Positions 1 through 11,314 are shown, numbered from the stretch's first letter. The stretch: DNA of 64,000 nucleotides from Usitatibacter sp035624355 (GCA_035624355.1 DASPRQ010000027.1:1-64000); one strand, 5' to 3'. The notes: a model not told the origin generated them from the letters alone. Program-made: numbers and translations.

Positions 1-1
1 G

Positions 2-28
2 ATCGCCCTGCTCAAGGGCGCGGGCTAG
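2..28 (+). CDS. 3' end of an upstream gene (partial)
   Basis: An open frame enters from the left edge and ends at a TAG at 26-28, reading IALLKGAG before the stop. Too little is present to name the product. It is inferred only because the frame is open and a new gene with its own ribosome-binding site follows 58 nt later. Confidence 0.3.
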   Translation: MALLKGAG

Positions 29-85
29 CCGAGGAACGCTCGCGGAACGCCTCCCCGTGCAATGTTCGTCCACGAAAGGACGGAC

Positions 86-565
86 ATGCACACCCAACCA
101 CGATCCCACGAAGAGAGCCTCGGCCGCAGGACGGAAAGTCTTGCGAGGGTGAGACGGCCCGCCGCGCGTGTCGCGGACCTCCAGGCCTACGCGCGCCGCG
201 CCGAGCTCGAGGCTTACGGGCGGCGCGCTGCCGCGGCCAACGGCTTCGGCGACGCCGGCCTGGACCTGCGCCCCAGCGTCGTCGACCTCTGCGACACGGC
301 GAGGCGTGACCGGGCGGCCCAGTGGAGCCGCATCGCGAAGGCGGCGTCCCGGTCGATCCGCGCCCTCGCGCGCCGCCTGCTCGCCGCCTGGCGCCGCTCG
401 CGCGAGGCGAGCGCGACGCGGCTCGCCCTGCGCGAGCTCGACCGGCGCACCCTGCACGACCTCGGGCTCGACCGCAGCGAGATCGAGTCGGTCGCGGCCG
501 GAATCGCCGGCGACCCCGACATGAGCCGCGCGCGCTCCCTGCGGTCCCTCCGCGCCCTGCTCTGA
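86..565 (+). CDS. DUF1127 domain protein
   Basis: 159-residue basic protein, arginine-rich throughout, probably cytoplasmic. Residues about 105-140 carry the DUF1127 (YjiS-like) signature, with LRELDRRTLHDLGL followed by DRSEI. Small DUF1127 proteins in other bacteria have been linked to RNA interaction and to phosphate or carbon metabolism; that is family knowledge, not shown here. The long N-terminal part (about 100 residues) is unusual, since many DUF1127 proteins are under 80 residues. The ATG at 86 is preferred over the one at 62 because GAAAGGA (74-80) lies 5 nt upstream of it. The diiron protein gene follows 41 nt later and may be cotranscribed. Confidence 0.75.
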   Translation: MHTQPRSHEESLGRRTESLARVRRPAARVADLQAYARRAELEAYGRRAAAANGFGDAGLDLRPSVVDLCDTARRDRAAQWSRIAKAASRSIRALARRLLAAWRRSREASATRLALRELDRRTLHDLGLDRSEIESVAAGIAGDPDMSRARSLRSLRALL

Positions 566-606
566 GCCCCATTCGCTCCACAACCCCCACGAAGGAGAGC
601 ACGACC

Positions 607-1575
607 ATGCAAGCAGCCATCCCCGCATCGCCCGCGAGAACCTTCACGCCGGCCCCGCAGCGCTACGCGAAGTGCATCGAAGTGTCCAAGCGCGTGCGCT
701 GGGACATCGACGACGACGTGATCCGCGGCCGCCGGTTCGACTTCGGCAAGAAGTTCATGCCCGACGGGCTGTCGAAGATCGACCGGCTGACCTTCCTGCA
801 GCCCTCGGAGGCGCGCTTCCTCTCGCAGGTCCAGGGCCGGACCTACGCCAACATGTTCGCGCTGGTCGAGCGCTACATCGGCGCCAAGGTCCTCGACATC
901 AGCAGGAACTACTGGCTCGGCGACCAGGTCGCGCTCGAGGCGCTGGTGCGCCTGACCGACGAGGAGCTCAAGCACCAGGAGCTCTTCCGTCGCCTGGAGG
1001 GGATGGCGGCTTCGGAAATGCCGGAAGGCTACGAATTCAAGCCGCAGCCGAACGACGTGGCCGGCGCGGTGCTCAGCAAGTCGACCTGGGCCGTGCTCGG
1101 GCTCACGCTGGACATCGAGCTCTTCTCCCAGGCCCACTACCGCTCGAGCATCGAGCCCGACGCCAACCTCTCGGAGCTGTGGAAGGACGTGTTCCTGTTC
1201 CACTGGAAGGAGGAGTCGCAGCACGCGATCCTCGACGAGATGGAATGGCGGCGCGAGGACGAGAGGGTCACGGCGAAGGAGCGCGACGCGGGGGTCTCCG
1301 ACCTGATCGCGCTCGTCGCGGACGTCGACGGCATCGTCCAGGCGCAGGCGAAGGCCGACGCCGCCTACTTCCTCCGGCACGTCGGGCGGAAGCTCTCCCC
1401 CGCCCAGGAGGAGGCCGTGCGCGACCTGGTGCTCAAGGCGTATCGCTGGCAATACATCGCCACCGGGGTGCAGGAGCCGCGCTTCGCCGAGGTGCTGGCG
1501 GAGCTCGTGACGCCGGAGCAGATGGGCCGCATCGGAGCCGCGCTCGCGCCCATCCTCGCGCACGCCGGCTCCTGA
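607..1575 (+). CDS. ferritin-like diiron protein
   Basis: 322-residue, mostly alpha-helical protein with the layout of a diiron ferritin-like fold. Candidate metal ligands are E88, the ExxH pair E120/H123, E171 and a second ExxH pair E203/H206. Two ExxH motifs on separate helices are typical of diiron oxygenases such as the AurF N-oxygenase group, but no substrate-specific feature is visible, so the reaction is unknown. An AAGGAGA ribosome-binding site precedes the ATG at 607. An alpha/beta hydrolase gene follows 58 nt downstream and may belong to the same transcript. No signal peptide is seen. A non-catalytic iron-binding role is equally possible. Confidence 0.6.
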   Translation: MQAAIPASPARTFTPAPQRYAKCIEVSKRVRWDIDDDVIRGRRFDFGKKFMPDGLSKIDRLTFLQPSEARFLSQVQGRTYANMFALVERYIGAKVLDISRNYWLGDQVALEALVRLTDEELKHQELFRRLEGMAASEMPEGYEFKPQPNDVAGAVLSKSTWAVLGLTLDIELFSQAHYRSSIEPDANLSELWKDVFLFHWKEESQHAILDEMEWRREDERVTAKERDAGVSDLIALVADVDGIVQAQAKADAAYFLRHVGRKLSPAQEEAVRDLVLKAYRWQYIATGVQEPRFAEVLAELVTPEQMGRIGAALAPILAHAGS

Positions 1576-1633
1576 TCCGGGGCGCCGCGCGGGGCGAAGG
1601 ATCGCCCGGCGCGGCCGCCCGGCGGAGGCGAAC

Positions 1634-2467
1634 ATGTCCATACCGAACGAGCCGGTGCAGCGCCCGGTGGTCGTCCTGCTGCATTCGAGCGGCAGCTCGT
1701 CGCGGCAGTGGCAGGGCCTGACGGAGCTGCTGGAGCCGCGCTACCGCGTGCACGCCGTGGACCTGCACGGCCACGGCCTGCAGGCACCGTGGGGCGGCGA
1801 TGCGCCCCTCACCCTGGCCGACGAGGCGGCGCTCGCCGCGCCTTTGCTCGCGCAGGCCGGCGCCGCCCATCTCGTGGGCCACTCTTACGGCGCCGCGGTC
1901 GCGTTGAAGCTCGCGACGCTGCATCCGCAAAGGGTGCTCAGCCTCGTCGCGTACGAGCCGGTGCTGCTTCGCTGGCTGATCGACGATCCCGACGGAGCGC
2001 CGTTCGCTCGCGACCTGGTCGCCGTCGCCGAAGCGGTACGCCATGCGCTCGCGCAACGCGAGGAGCCGTCGGCGGCGCGACGCTTCATCGATTTCTGGTC
2101 GGGCGCCGGCACGTGGGACGCGCTGCCTCCCGACAGGCAGCGGTCCATCGCGGCGCGAATGCCCTCGGTGGCACGGCAATTCGACGCGGTGTACGGCGAG
2201 CCGCTGCAAGTCGCCGAGCTCGCCCGCCTCGGGATCCCGATGTCGTTCATGACCGGCGCCGACACCGTCGCCGCCACGCGTCGCCTCGCCGAGCTGCTGC
2301 GCGTCGCGCTCCCGGGCGCCCGTCACGAGCTGCTGCAGGGGATGCGCCACATGGGGCCCGTCACGCATGCGCCGGAGGTGAACGGGCGGATCGCGGGGTT
2401 CCTGCGGGCGCACGCCCCTTCGGGCGCGAGCCGAGCGAGGCGCCCGGGCTCGGGCGCCCCGGCCTAG
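1634..2467 (+). CDS. alpha/beta-fold hydrolase
   Basis: 277-residue cytosolic hydrolase. It shows the oxyanion-loop HSSGSS, the DLHGHG turn, the nucleophile elbow GHSYG (Ser84) and a C-terminal histidine in the GMRHMGP region. That is a complete serine-hydrolase triad, as in esterases, lipases and small-molecule hydrolases. The substrate is unknown. It probably shares a transcript with the diiron protein upstream. The gene is tail-to-tail with glmM: its TAG (2465-2467) and the glmM TAG on the other strand share the palindrome CTAG at 2464-2467, so there is no room for a conventional terminator between them. Confidence 0.8.
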   Translation: MSIPNEPVQRPVVVLLHSSGSSSRQWQGLTELLEPRYRVHAVDLHGHGLQAPWGGDAPLTLADEAALAAPLLAQAGAAHLVGHSYGAAVALKLATLHPQRVLSLVAYEPVLLRWLIDDPDGAPFARDLVAVAEAVRHALAQREEPSAARRFIDFWSGAGTWDALPPDRQRSIAARMPSVARQFDAVYGEPLQVAELARLGIPMSFMTGADTVAATRRLAELLRVALPGARHELLQGMRHMGPVTHAPEVNGRIAGFLRAHAPSGASRARRPGSGAPA

Positions 2468-3828
2468 GCCACCACCTTCGGGGCGCTGGAGGTCACGGCC
2501 GCGGCGATCGCCTCGGCGAGTCGCTGGACGCGCGGGCGGTCCTCGCCCTCCACCATGACGCGCACGACGGGCTCGGTGCCCGATGGCCGCAGGAGCACTC
2601 GCCCGCGCCCCGCGAGCTCCGCCTCGGCCCGGGCGATGGCTTCGCGCACGGCTCCCCCCTGCAGGTCCGGCCGGCCCGCGAGCTTCACGTTCACGAGCAC
2701 CTGCGGCAGGAGCACCAGCTCGCGGGTGAACTCGGCGAGCGAAGCGCCCGCGGCGACCAGCGCCGCGAGCACCTGCAGCGCCGAGATGATGCCGTCGCCC
2801 GTCGAGTGGCAGTCGAGGCACAGGAGGTGGCCGGAGTTCTCGCCGCCGCATTCCCAGCCGCGCTCGAGGAGGCACTCGAGCACGTAGCGGTCCCCGACCC
2901 GGGCGCGCGCGAAGGGGATGCCCATCTCCGCGAGGCGCCGCTCGAGGGCGAAGTTGGTCATGAGCGTGCCCACCACGCCCCCGCGCATGCGCCCGGCGGC
3001 GTGGCGATCCTTCACGATGGCGTAGAGGAGCTGGTCGCCGTCGAACAGGCGCCCGTCGCGGTCGGCCATGGCGAGGCGGTCGCCGTCGCCGTCGAAGGCG
3101 ATGCCGAAGTCCGCGCCCTGCTCGAGCACCGCGCGCGCCATCGCCGCGGGCGCGGTCGCCCCGCAGCCCTCGTTGATGTTGAGGCCGTCGGGGCGGTTGC
3201 CCATGGGCACGACCTCGGCGCCGAGCTCCTGGAAGACGCGCGGCCCGAGGCGGTAGCCCGCGCCGTGCGCGCAATCGACCACGAGCTTCAACCCGCGCAG
3301 CGACCGGCTCTTGGGAAAGGTGCCCTTGCAGAACTCGAGGTAGCGTCCTTCGGCGTCGTGCACGCGCTCGGCCTTGCCGAGGCGCCCCGGCGCGGGCAGC
3401 GCGAGCGGCACGTCGAGCAGGGACTCGATCTCGCTCTCCACCGCGTCGGGAAGCTTCATGCCGTCGGCGGAGAAGAACTTGATGCCGTTGTCCTCGAAGG
3501 GATTGTGGGAGGCGGAGATCATCACGCCCGCCGAGAGGCGCAGCGCCCGCGTGAGGAAGGCGACGGCCGGCGTGGGCATGGGGCCGACCAGCAGCGTGTC
3601 CACGCCCGCGGCCGAGAGCCCCGATTCGAGCGCCGACTCGAGCATGTAGCCCGAGATGCGCGTGTCCTTGCCGATCAGCACGGCCGGCCGCTCGCGATGC
3701 GGCGGGGCGATGTCGGCGCGGGAGAGCACCTTGCCCGCGCAATAGCCGAGCTTCAGCACGAAGTCCGGCGTGATGGGCGCCTCGCCCACGCGCCCGCGGA
3801 TGCCGTCGGTCCCGAAGAATCTCCTCAT
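2464..3828 (-). CDS. glmM: phosphoglucosamine mutase
   Basis: 454-residue enzyme that converts glucosamine-6-phosphate to glucosamine-1-phosphate, a cytoplasmic step toward UDP-GlcNAc for peptidoglycan and LPS. The N-terminus has FGTDGIRG, the phosphoserine loop is ISASHNP (Ser107), the metal loop is FDGDGDR, and the C-terminal phosphate loop has RPSGTEP. Length and motifs are normal for the family. The ATG at 3828 overlaps the folP stop by 4 nt (ATGA), so translation is probably coupled to folP. The order ftsH-folP-glmM is conserved in many proteobacteria. Confidence 0.97.
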   Translation of the reverse strand: MRRFFGTDGIRGRVGEAPITPDFVLKLGYCAGKVLSRADIAPPHRERPAVLIGKDTRISGYMLESALESGLSAAGVDTLLVGPMPTPAVAFLTRALRLSAGVMISASHNPFEDNGIKFFSADGMKLPDAVESEIESLLDVPLALPAPGRLGKAERVHDAEGRYLEFCKGTFPKSRSLRGLKLVVDCAHGAGYRLGPRVFQELGAEVVPMGNRPDGLNINEGCGATAPAAMARAVLEQGADFGIAFDGDGDRLAMADRDGRLFDGDQLLYAIVKDRHAAGRMRGGVVGTLMTNFALERRLAEMGIPFARARVGDRYVLECLLERGWECGGENSGHLLCLDCHSTGDGIISALQVLAALVAAGASLAEFTRELVLLPQVLVNVKLAGRPDLQGGAVREAIARAEAELAGRGRVLLRPSGTEPVVRVMVEGEDRPRVQRLAEAIAAAVTSSAPKVVA

Positions 3829-4658
3829 CGAAGCTCCGTCCATACCTTGAGCGCGTCCACGGTCTCGCGCACGTCGTGCACGCGCAGCAGGCTCGCGCCA
3901 TTCTGCGCCGCGAGCAGCGCCGCGGCAACGCTGCCCGGGCCACGCTCGCCCACGCCGCGCCCGGTGAGATCGCCGATCATCCTCTTGCGCGAGACGCCCA
4001 CGAGCAGCGGATATCCGAGGGCGGCGAGCGCCGGGATCGCGCGGAAGAGGGCGCGGTTGTGCTCGAGGGTCTTGCCGAAGCCGAACCCGGGGTCGAGGGC
4101 GATGCGCCCGCGCGCGACACCCGCCGCCTCGAGCGCGGCGGCCCGTTCGCGCAGGAACGCTCCCACCTCGGCCACGACGTCGTCGTAGCGCGGGGCCTCC
4201 TGCATCGTGCGTGGCGTCCCCTGCATGTGCATCACGACGAGGCCCGCGGCGGACGGGGCCACGGCTTCCAGCGCGCCCGGCGCGCGGAAGGCGTTCACGT
4301 CGTTCACCGCCGCGCATCCCGCGGCCAGCGCCGCGCGCATGACCTCGGGCTTCATGGTGTCCACCGATACCGCGACGCCCTCGCGCACCAGCGCCTCGAC
4401 CACCGGCACGACCCGCGCGAGCTCCTCGTCGACGGGCACCGGGTGCGCGCCCGGCCGGGTGGACTCCCCGCCCACGTCCACGAAGTCGGCGCCGTCCGCG
4501 CGCAGCCCGAGCGCGTGCTCGATCGCGCGCGCCGGATCGCGGAACTTCCCGCCGTCGGAGAACGAGTCCTCCGTCACGTTCACGATGCCCATCACGAGCG
4601 GGCGCCCGGAGGCCGAAGAAAAAGGGGTGGCGCTTGGCCACCCCCGGGGTGCGTTCAT
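3825..4658 (-). CDS. folP: dihydropteroate synthase
   Basis: 277 residues as drawn. It condenses 4-aminobenzoate with hydroxymethyl-dihydropterin pyrophosphate in folate synthesis and is the sulfonamide target. Motifs seen are MGIVNVTEDSFSDGG (pterin and Mg site), GGESTRPGA, DPGFGFGKT and VGVSRKRM. The start is uncertain. An ATG at 4658 fits the 10-nt gap after ftsH, but a terminator-like hairpin plus U-tract (4619-4644) then lies inside codons 5-14. The internal ATG at 4592 (residue 23) or the GTG just before it would start beyond the hairpin, at the cost of part of the first strand. The 3' end overlaps glmM by 4 nt. Confidence 0.95.
   Translation of the reverse strand: MNAPRGWPSATPFSSASGRPLVMGIVNVTEDSFSDGGKFRDPARAIEHALGLRADGADFVDVGGESTRPGAHPVPVDEELARVVPVVEALVREGVAVSVDTMKPEVMRAALAAGCAAVNDVNAFRAPGALEAVAPSAAGLVVMHMQGTPRTMQEAPRYDDVVAEVGAFLRERAAALEAAGVARGRIALDPGFGFGKTLEHNRALFRAIPALAALGYPLLVGVSRKRMIGDLTGRGVGERGPGSVAAALLAAQNGASLLRVHDVRETVDALKVWTELR
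4619..4644 (-). terminator. intrinsic terminator-like hairpin after ftsH
   Basis: On the minus strand an 8-bp perfect stem (GGGGTGGC / GCCACCCC, 4624-4631 and 4637-4644) with a 5-nt loop is followed directly by five U residues. It begins 25 nt past the ftsH stop, where a Rho-independent terminator would be expected. It also lies within the first codons of folP if that gene starts at 4658. Confidence 0.6.
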
Positions 4659-4668
4659 TCCCGCCCGC

Positions 4669-6570
4669 TCAGCTTTCCGCCGGCGACGGGCTCGCCTCCA
4701 CGCCGCGGCCGCTGCCCCCGCCGTCGGGCGGCGTGGACGGCTTCGCGGCCACGGGCTTGGGCGGGCGCGGCGGACGGCCGGCCATGATGTCGTCGATCTG
4801 GTTCGAGTCGATGGTCTCCCAGTCGAGGAGCGCCTTCGCCATCACCTCGACCTTGTCGCGGTTCTCCTCGAGCAGCCCGCGCGCGAGCGCGTACTGCCGG
4901 TCGATGATGGCGCGCACTTCCTTGTCCACGGCCTTCATCGTCTCCTCGGAGATGTTCTGGTGCGTGGTGACCGCGCGCCCGAGGAAGACCTCGCCCTCGT
5001 TCTCGCCGTACACCATCGGGCCCAGCGCGTCGGACATGCCCCACTCGGTGACCATGCGTCGCGCCATCTCGGTGGCGCGCTTGAAGTCGTTGGCCGCGCC
5101 CGTGGTCATCTGGTGCATGAAGACCTCCTCGGCGATGCGCCCGCCGAAGAGCACCGCGATGTTGTTCAGCAGGTACTCGCGGTTGTAGCTGTAGCGGTCC
5201 TCGGTGGGCAGCTGCATCGTGACGCCCAGCGCCCGCCCGCGCGGGATGATCGTCACCTTGTGCACGGGGTCGGTCTTGGGCAGCAGCCGCGCGACGATGG
5301 CGTGCCCCGACTCGTGGTACGCGGTGTTCCTGCGCTCCTCCTCGGGCATCACCATCGAGCGGCGCTCCGCGCCCATGACGACCTTGTCCTTGGCGCGCTC
5401 GAAGTCGTCCATGTCCACGAGGCGCTTGTTGCCGCGCGCGGCGAAGAGCGCCGCCTCGTTCACGAGGTTGGCGAGGTCCGCGCCCGAGAAGCCGGGCGTG
5501 CCGCGCGCGATGATGGAAGCGTCCACGTCGGGGGCGATGGGAACCTTGCGCATGTGCACGAGCAGGATCTGCTCGCGCCCGCGGATGTCGGGCAGCGGGA
5601 CCACGACCTGGCGGTCGAAGCGGCCGGGCCTGAGCAGCGCCGGGTCGAGCACGTCCGGGCGGTTGGTCGCCGCGATGACGATCACGCCCGAGGTGCCCTC
5701 GAAGCCGTCCATCTCGACGAGGAGCTGGTTGAGCGTCTGCTCGCGCTCGTCGTTGCCCCCGCCCAGGCCCGCGCCGCGCTGGCGGCCCACGGCGTCGATC
5801 TCGTCGATGAACACGATGCACGGGGCGTTCTTCTTCGCCTGCTCGAACATGTCGCGCACGCGCGCCGCGCCCACGCCGACGAACATCTCGACGAAGTCGG
5901 AGCCCGAGATCGAGAAGAACGGCACCTTCGCCTCGCCGGCGATGGCGCGCGCGAGGAGCGTCTTGCCCGTGCCGGGCGAGCCCACCATCAGCACGCCCCG
6001 CGGGATGCGCCCGCCGAGCTTCTGGAACTTGGAGGGGTCGCGCAGGAAGTCGACCAGCTCGCCGACCTCCTCCTTGGCTTCGTCGACGCCCGCGACGTCC
6101 GCGAACGTCACCTGGTTCTGGTTCTCGTCGAGCATGCGCGCGCGCGACTTGCCGAAGGAGAAGGCCCCTCCCCGGCCCCCGCCCTGCATCTGGCGCATGA
6201 AGAAGATCCACACGCCGATCAGCAGCAGCATCGGGAACCACGACACGAAGATGTTCATGAGGAGGGAAGGCTCCTCCTCGGGCTTGGCCTCGACGTCCAC
6301 GCTGTACTTGAGCAGGTCGCTCACCATCCACGGGTCCTGGAGGCCCGGGGTGTTCACCGTGTAGGTCTTGCCGTCGCGCGTGGTGGCGCGCACGGTCTTC
6401 AGGCTCTCGATCTTCGCCTTGGCGATGTGGCCTTCCCTCACCTCGTCCATGAAGGTCGAGTAGTCCATGGTGGACTGGCTCGAGGTGCGGCTGCCGACCT
6501 GCATGAACACCATCGTGAGGATGACCCCGATCACGAGCCAGACCATGATGGTTCGAACGGTGTTGTTCAC
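4669..6570 (-). CDS. ftsH: ATP-dependent zinc metalloprotease FtsH
   Basis: 633-residue membrane-anchored AAA protease that degrades misfolded membrane proteins and short-lived regulators. Transmembrane helices lie at about 7-24 and 104-124 around a periplasmic domain. The AAA module has Walker A GSPGTGKT (197-204), Walker B IVFIDEIDA (252-260) and the arginine-finger region RPGRFDR. The zinc site is HESGH (419-423). The C-terminal tail is proline- and glycine-rich and probably disordered. The leader holds GGAGAAGGA close to the start, preceded by a terminator-like hairpin and a possible sigma-32-type promoter. rlmE lies immediately upstream, as in E. coli. Confidence 0.98.
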   Translation of the reverse strand: MNNTVRTIMVWLVIGVILTMVFMQVGSRTSSQSTMDYSTFMDEVREGHIAKAKIESLKTVRATTRDGKTYTVNTPGLQDPWMVSDLLKYSVDVEAKPEEEPSLLMNIFVSWFPMLLLIGVWIFFMRQMQGGGRGGAFSFGKSRARMLDENQNQVTFADVAGVDEAKEEVGELVDFLRDPSKFQKLGGRIPRGVLMVGSPGTGKTLLARAIAGEAKVPFFSISGSDFVEMFVGVGAARVRDMFEQAKKNAPCIVFIDEIDAVGRQRGAGLGGGNDEREQTLNQLLVEMDGFEGTSGVIVIAATNRPDVLDPALLRPGRFDRQVVVPLPDIRGREQILLVHMRKVPIAPDVDASIIARGTPGFSGADLANLVNEAALFAARGNKRLVDMDDFERAKDKVVMGAERRSMVMPEEERRNTAYHESGHAIVARLLPKTDPVHKVTIIPRGRALGVTMQLPTEDRYSYNREYLLNNIAVLFGGRIAEEVFMHQMTTGAANDFKRATEMARRMVTEWGMSDALGPMVYGENEGEVFLGRAVTTHQNISEETMKAVDKEVRAIIDRQYALARGLLEENRDKVEVMAKALLDWETIDSNQIDDIMAGRPPRPPKPVAAKPSTPPDGGGSGRGVEASPSPAES

Positions 6571-6589
6571 TGCCGATTCCTTCTCCGGG

Positions 6590-6611
6590 AAAAATCCCCT
6601 GCTTTCAGGGG
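6590..6611 (-). terminator. hairpin with U-tract in the ftsH leader
   Basis: On the minus strand CCCCTG-AAAG-CAGGGG (6-bp stem, 6596-6611) is followed by AUUUUU (6590-6595). It ends 20 nt before the ftsH ATG, just ahead of the ribosome-binding site. It could end rlmE transcripts or attenuate ftsH. There is too little room between it and ftsH for a separate promoter. Confidence 0.5.
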
Positions 6612-6636
6612 GATGGACGTAAGACTACTCTAGCAA

Positions 6637-6664
6637 AATTCGGGCGCCCCCCCGCCTTCTCAAG
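6637..6664 (-). promoter_or_regulatory. possible heat-shock (sigma-32-type) promoter for ftsH
   Basis: Minus-strand CTTGAG (6659-6664), a 14-nt spacer, then CCCGAATT (6637-6644) resembles the sigma-32 consensus CTTGAA-N13-15-CCCCATNT with mismatches. ftsH is heat-shock controlled in E. coli. The match is imperfect and the assignment is inference. Confidence 0.3.
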
Positions 6665-6680
6665 GGGCGGGCCGGCGATT

Positions 6681-7319
6681 TTATTTTGCGATCGCCGCGA
6701 TCGGCTTCGGCCCCCGGGCGAGGAGGTACTGCTCGGCGCTTTCGCCGCGGGAGGCCGGGGGCTTGCGCACGGCGACCCGGCCGAAGGCGGCGCGCAGCGA
6801 CCGGAGGTAGCCGTCGTACCCCGCTCCCTGGAAGACCTTGACCAGGAAGGCGCCCCCCTCCCGCAGGTGGCGCAGGGCGAAGTCGCGGGCGGCCTCGGCG
6901 AGCTCCATCGAGCGGGCCTGGTCGGAGACGGCGATCCCCGAAAGGTTGGGGGCCATGTCCGAGAGCACCACGTCGGCGCGCCGCCCCCCGAGCGCTCTTT
7001 CCACCTGCGCGAGGCCCCGCCGGGTCGTGAAATCGGCCCGCACGAAGGCGACGCCCGGAACGGGCTCCATCTCGAGGAGGTCCACGGCGAGCACGTGGCC
7101 GGAGGGCCCCACGCGCTTCGCCGCGACCTGGGCCCAGCCGCCGGGGGCCGCGCCGAGGTCCACGACGGTCATCCCGGGCCCGAGCAACCGGTCCCGGGCG
7201 TCGATCTCGGCGAGCTTGTAGGCCGAGCGCGAGCGGTAGCCCTCGCGCTTCGAGCGCTGCACGTAGGGGTCGCTCACGTGGCGGCGCAGCCACTGGCTGC
7301 TCGAATGGGACCTCTTCAT
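6681..7319 (-). CDS. rlmE: 23S rRNA 2'-O-methyltransferase RlmE (FtsJ/RrmJ)
   Basis: About 212-residue SAM-dependent enzyme that methylates U2552 of 23S rRNA late in 50S assembly. Seen are the SAM loop VVDLGAAPGGW, DMAPNLSG and the family's K-D-K-E catalytic tetrad: the lysine in AYKLAEID, the aspartate in SDMAPN, the lysine in LVKVFQG and the glutamate in SAEQYL. The start at 7319 (MKRSHSS) matches the usual N-terminus; an in-frame ATG at 7331 would add four residues. The gene is divergent from yhbY with almost no spacer, the -10 boxes of both overlapping. It lies upstream of ftsH on the same strand. Confidence 0.95.
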   Translation of the reverse strand: MKRSHSSSQWLRRHVSDPYVQRSKREGYRSRSAYKLAEIDARDRLLGPGMTVVDLGAAPGGWAQVAAKRVGPSGHVLAVDLLEMEPVPGVAFVRADFTTRRGLAQVERALGGRRADVVLSDMAPNLSGIAVSDQARSMELAEAARDFALRHLREGGAFLVKVFQGAGYDGYLRSLRAAFGRVAVRKPPASRGESAEQYLLARGPKPIAAIAK

Positions 7320-7328
7320 GGCCTTTTG

Positions 7329-7336
7329 CATATACT
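7329..7336. promoter_or_regulatory. overlapping divergent -10 boxes of rlmE and yhbY
   Basis: TATACT (7331-7336, plus) and TATATG (7329-7334, minus) share most of their bases. Each sits 6-9 nt before its start codon with no Shine-Dalgarno sequence between, so both mRNAs may be leaderless. The two promoters probably exclude one another. Confidence 0.45.
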
Positions 7337-7342
7337 GCCCCG

Positions 7343-7723
7343 ATGAATCCGCTCACGCCGAGGCGCCGTAGCGAGCTGCGGGCGCAGGCCCACAGGCTCC
7401 ACCCGACCGTCATCGTCGGCGACAAGGGCCTCACCGGCGAGGTGCTCGCCGAGGTCGATCGCGCGCTCGCCGCGCACGAGCTCATCAAGGTGCGCGCCTC
7501 GACCGACGACCGCGACGCGCGCGCGGCCTGGCTCGGGTCCATCTGCGAAAAGCTCGGGGCGCATCCGGTGCAGCTGATCGGCAAGGTGCTGGTGGTGTAC
7601 CGGGAGAACCCGGAGAAGGAGAAGGCGGCGGACGCTACACGTACTTCACGTCCACGATCTCGAACTCCTTCACCCCGCCCGGGGTCCGCACCTCCGCGAC
7701 GTCGCCGGCGTACTTCCCGATGA
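7343..7723 (+). CDS. yhbY: YhbY-family (CRS1/YhbY) ribosome-associated RNA-binding protein
   Basis: 126 residues. The first ~96 form the CRM/YhbY domain: LRAQAHRLHP, VIVGDKGLT and IKVRASTDD, then QLIGKVLVVYRENP. The family binds pre-50S particles and group II introns. Relatives usually stop near residue 97-100. Here the frame continues about 28 residues as an arginine-, serine- and proline-rich tail that runs antisense through the 3' end of greA (overlap 7635-7723). Either the extra basic tail is real or a stop has been lost. The ATG at 7343 lies 6 nt after a -10 box, suggesting a leaderless transcript. Confidence 0.9.
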   Translation: MNPLTPRRRSELRAQAHRLHPTVIVGDKGLTGEVLAEVDRALAAHELIKVRASTDDRDARAAWLGSICEKLGAHPVQLIGKVLVVYRENPEKEKAADATRTSRPRSRTPSPRPGSAPPRRRRRTSR

Positions 7724-8107
7724 GGGCGCGGGCGATCGGCGAGGAGAAGGAGATCTTGCCCTCCTTGATGTCGGCCTCGTCCTCGCCGACGATCTGGTAG
7801 GTCACCGTCCCGCCCCCCGCGGTGTCGACGAGCTCGACCGTGGTGCCGAAGACCACCCGCCCGTCGTCCTCCAGGCGCGTGGGATCGATCACCTGAGCGT
7901 TGGCGAGCTTCGCCTCGAGCTCGAGGATGCGGCCCTCGATGAAGCCCTGCCGCTCCCGCGCCGCCTCGTATTCGGCGTTCTCCGTGATGTCGCCCTGGGC
8001 GCGCGCCTCCGCGATGGAGGTGATGACCGCCGGGCGGTCCACGGTCTTCAGGCGATGCAGCTCCGCCTTGAGGAGCTCCGCGCCGCGCAGCGTGATGGGA
8101 ACCTTGC

Positions 8108-8111
<4 letters not shown>
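7635..8111 (-). CDS. greA: transcription elongation factor GreA
   Basis: 158 residues, normal length. It rescues backtracked RNA polymerase by stimulating transcript cleavage. The N-terminal coiled coil carries the acidic tip (GDITENAEYEAA), and the C-terminal FKBP-like domain ends with ISFSSPIARALIGK and a VDVKYV tail. The ATG at 8111 overlaps the carB stop by 4 nt, so greA is the last gene of a carA-carB-greA transcript. Its 3' end overlaps yhbY on the opposite strand by 89 bp. Confidence 0.97.

Positions 8112-11313
<3,202 letters not shown>

Positions 11314-11314
<1 letters not shown>

Noticed and set aside
2464..2467. CTAG shared by two convergent stop codons (also at 25731-25734) as a regulatory site
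   Set aside because: CTAG contains a TAG on both strands, so sharing it is the simplest tail-to-tail packing. Two cases do not imply a function.
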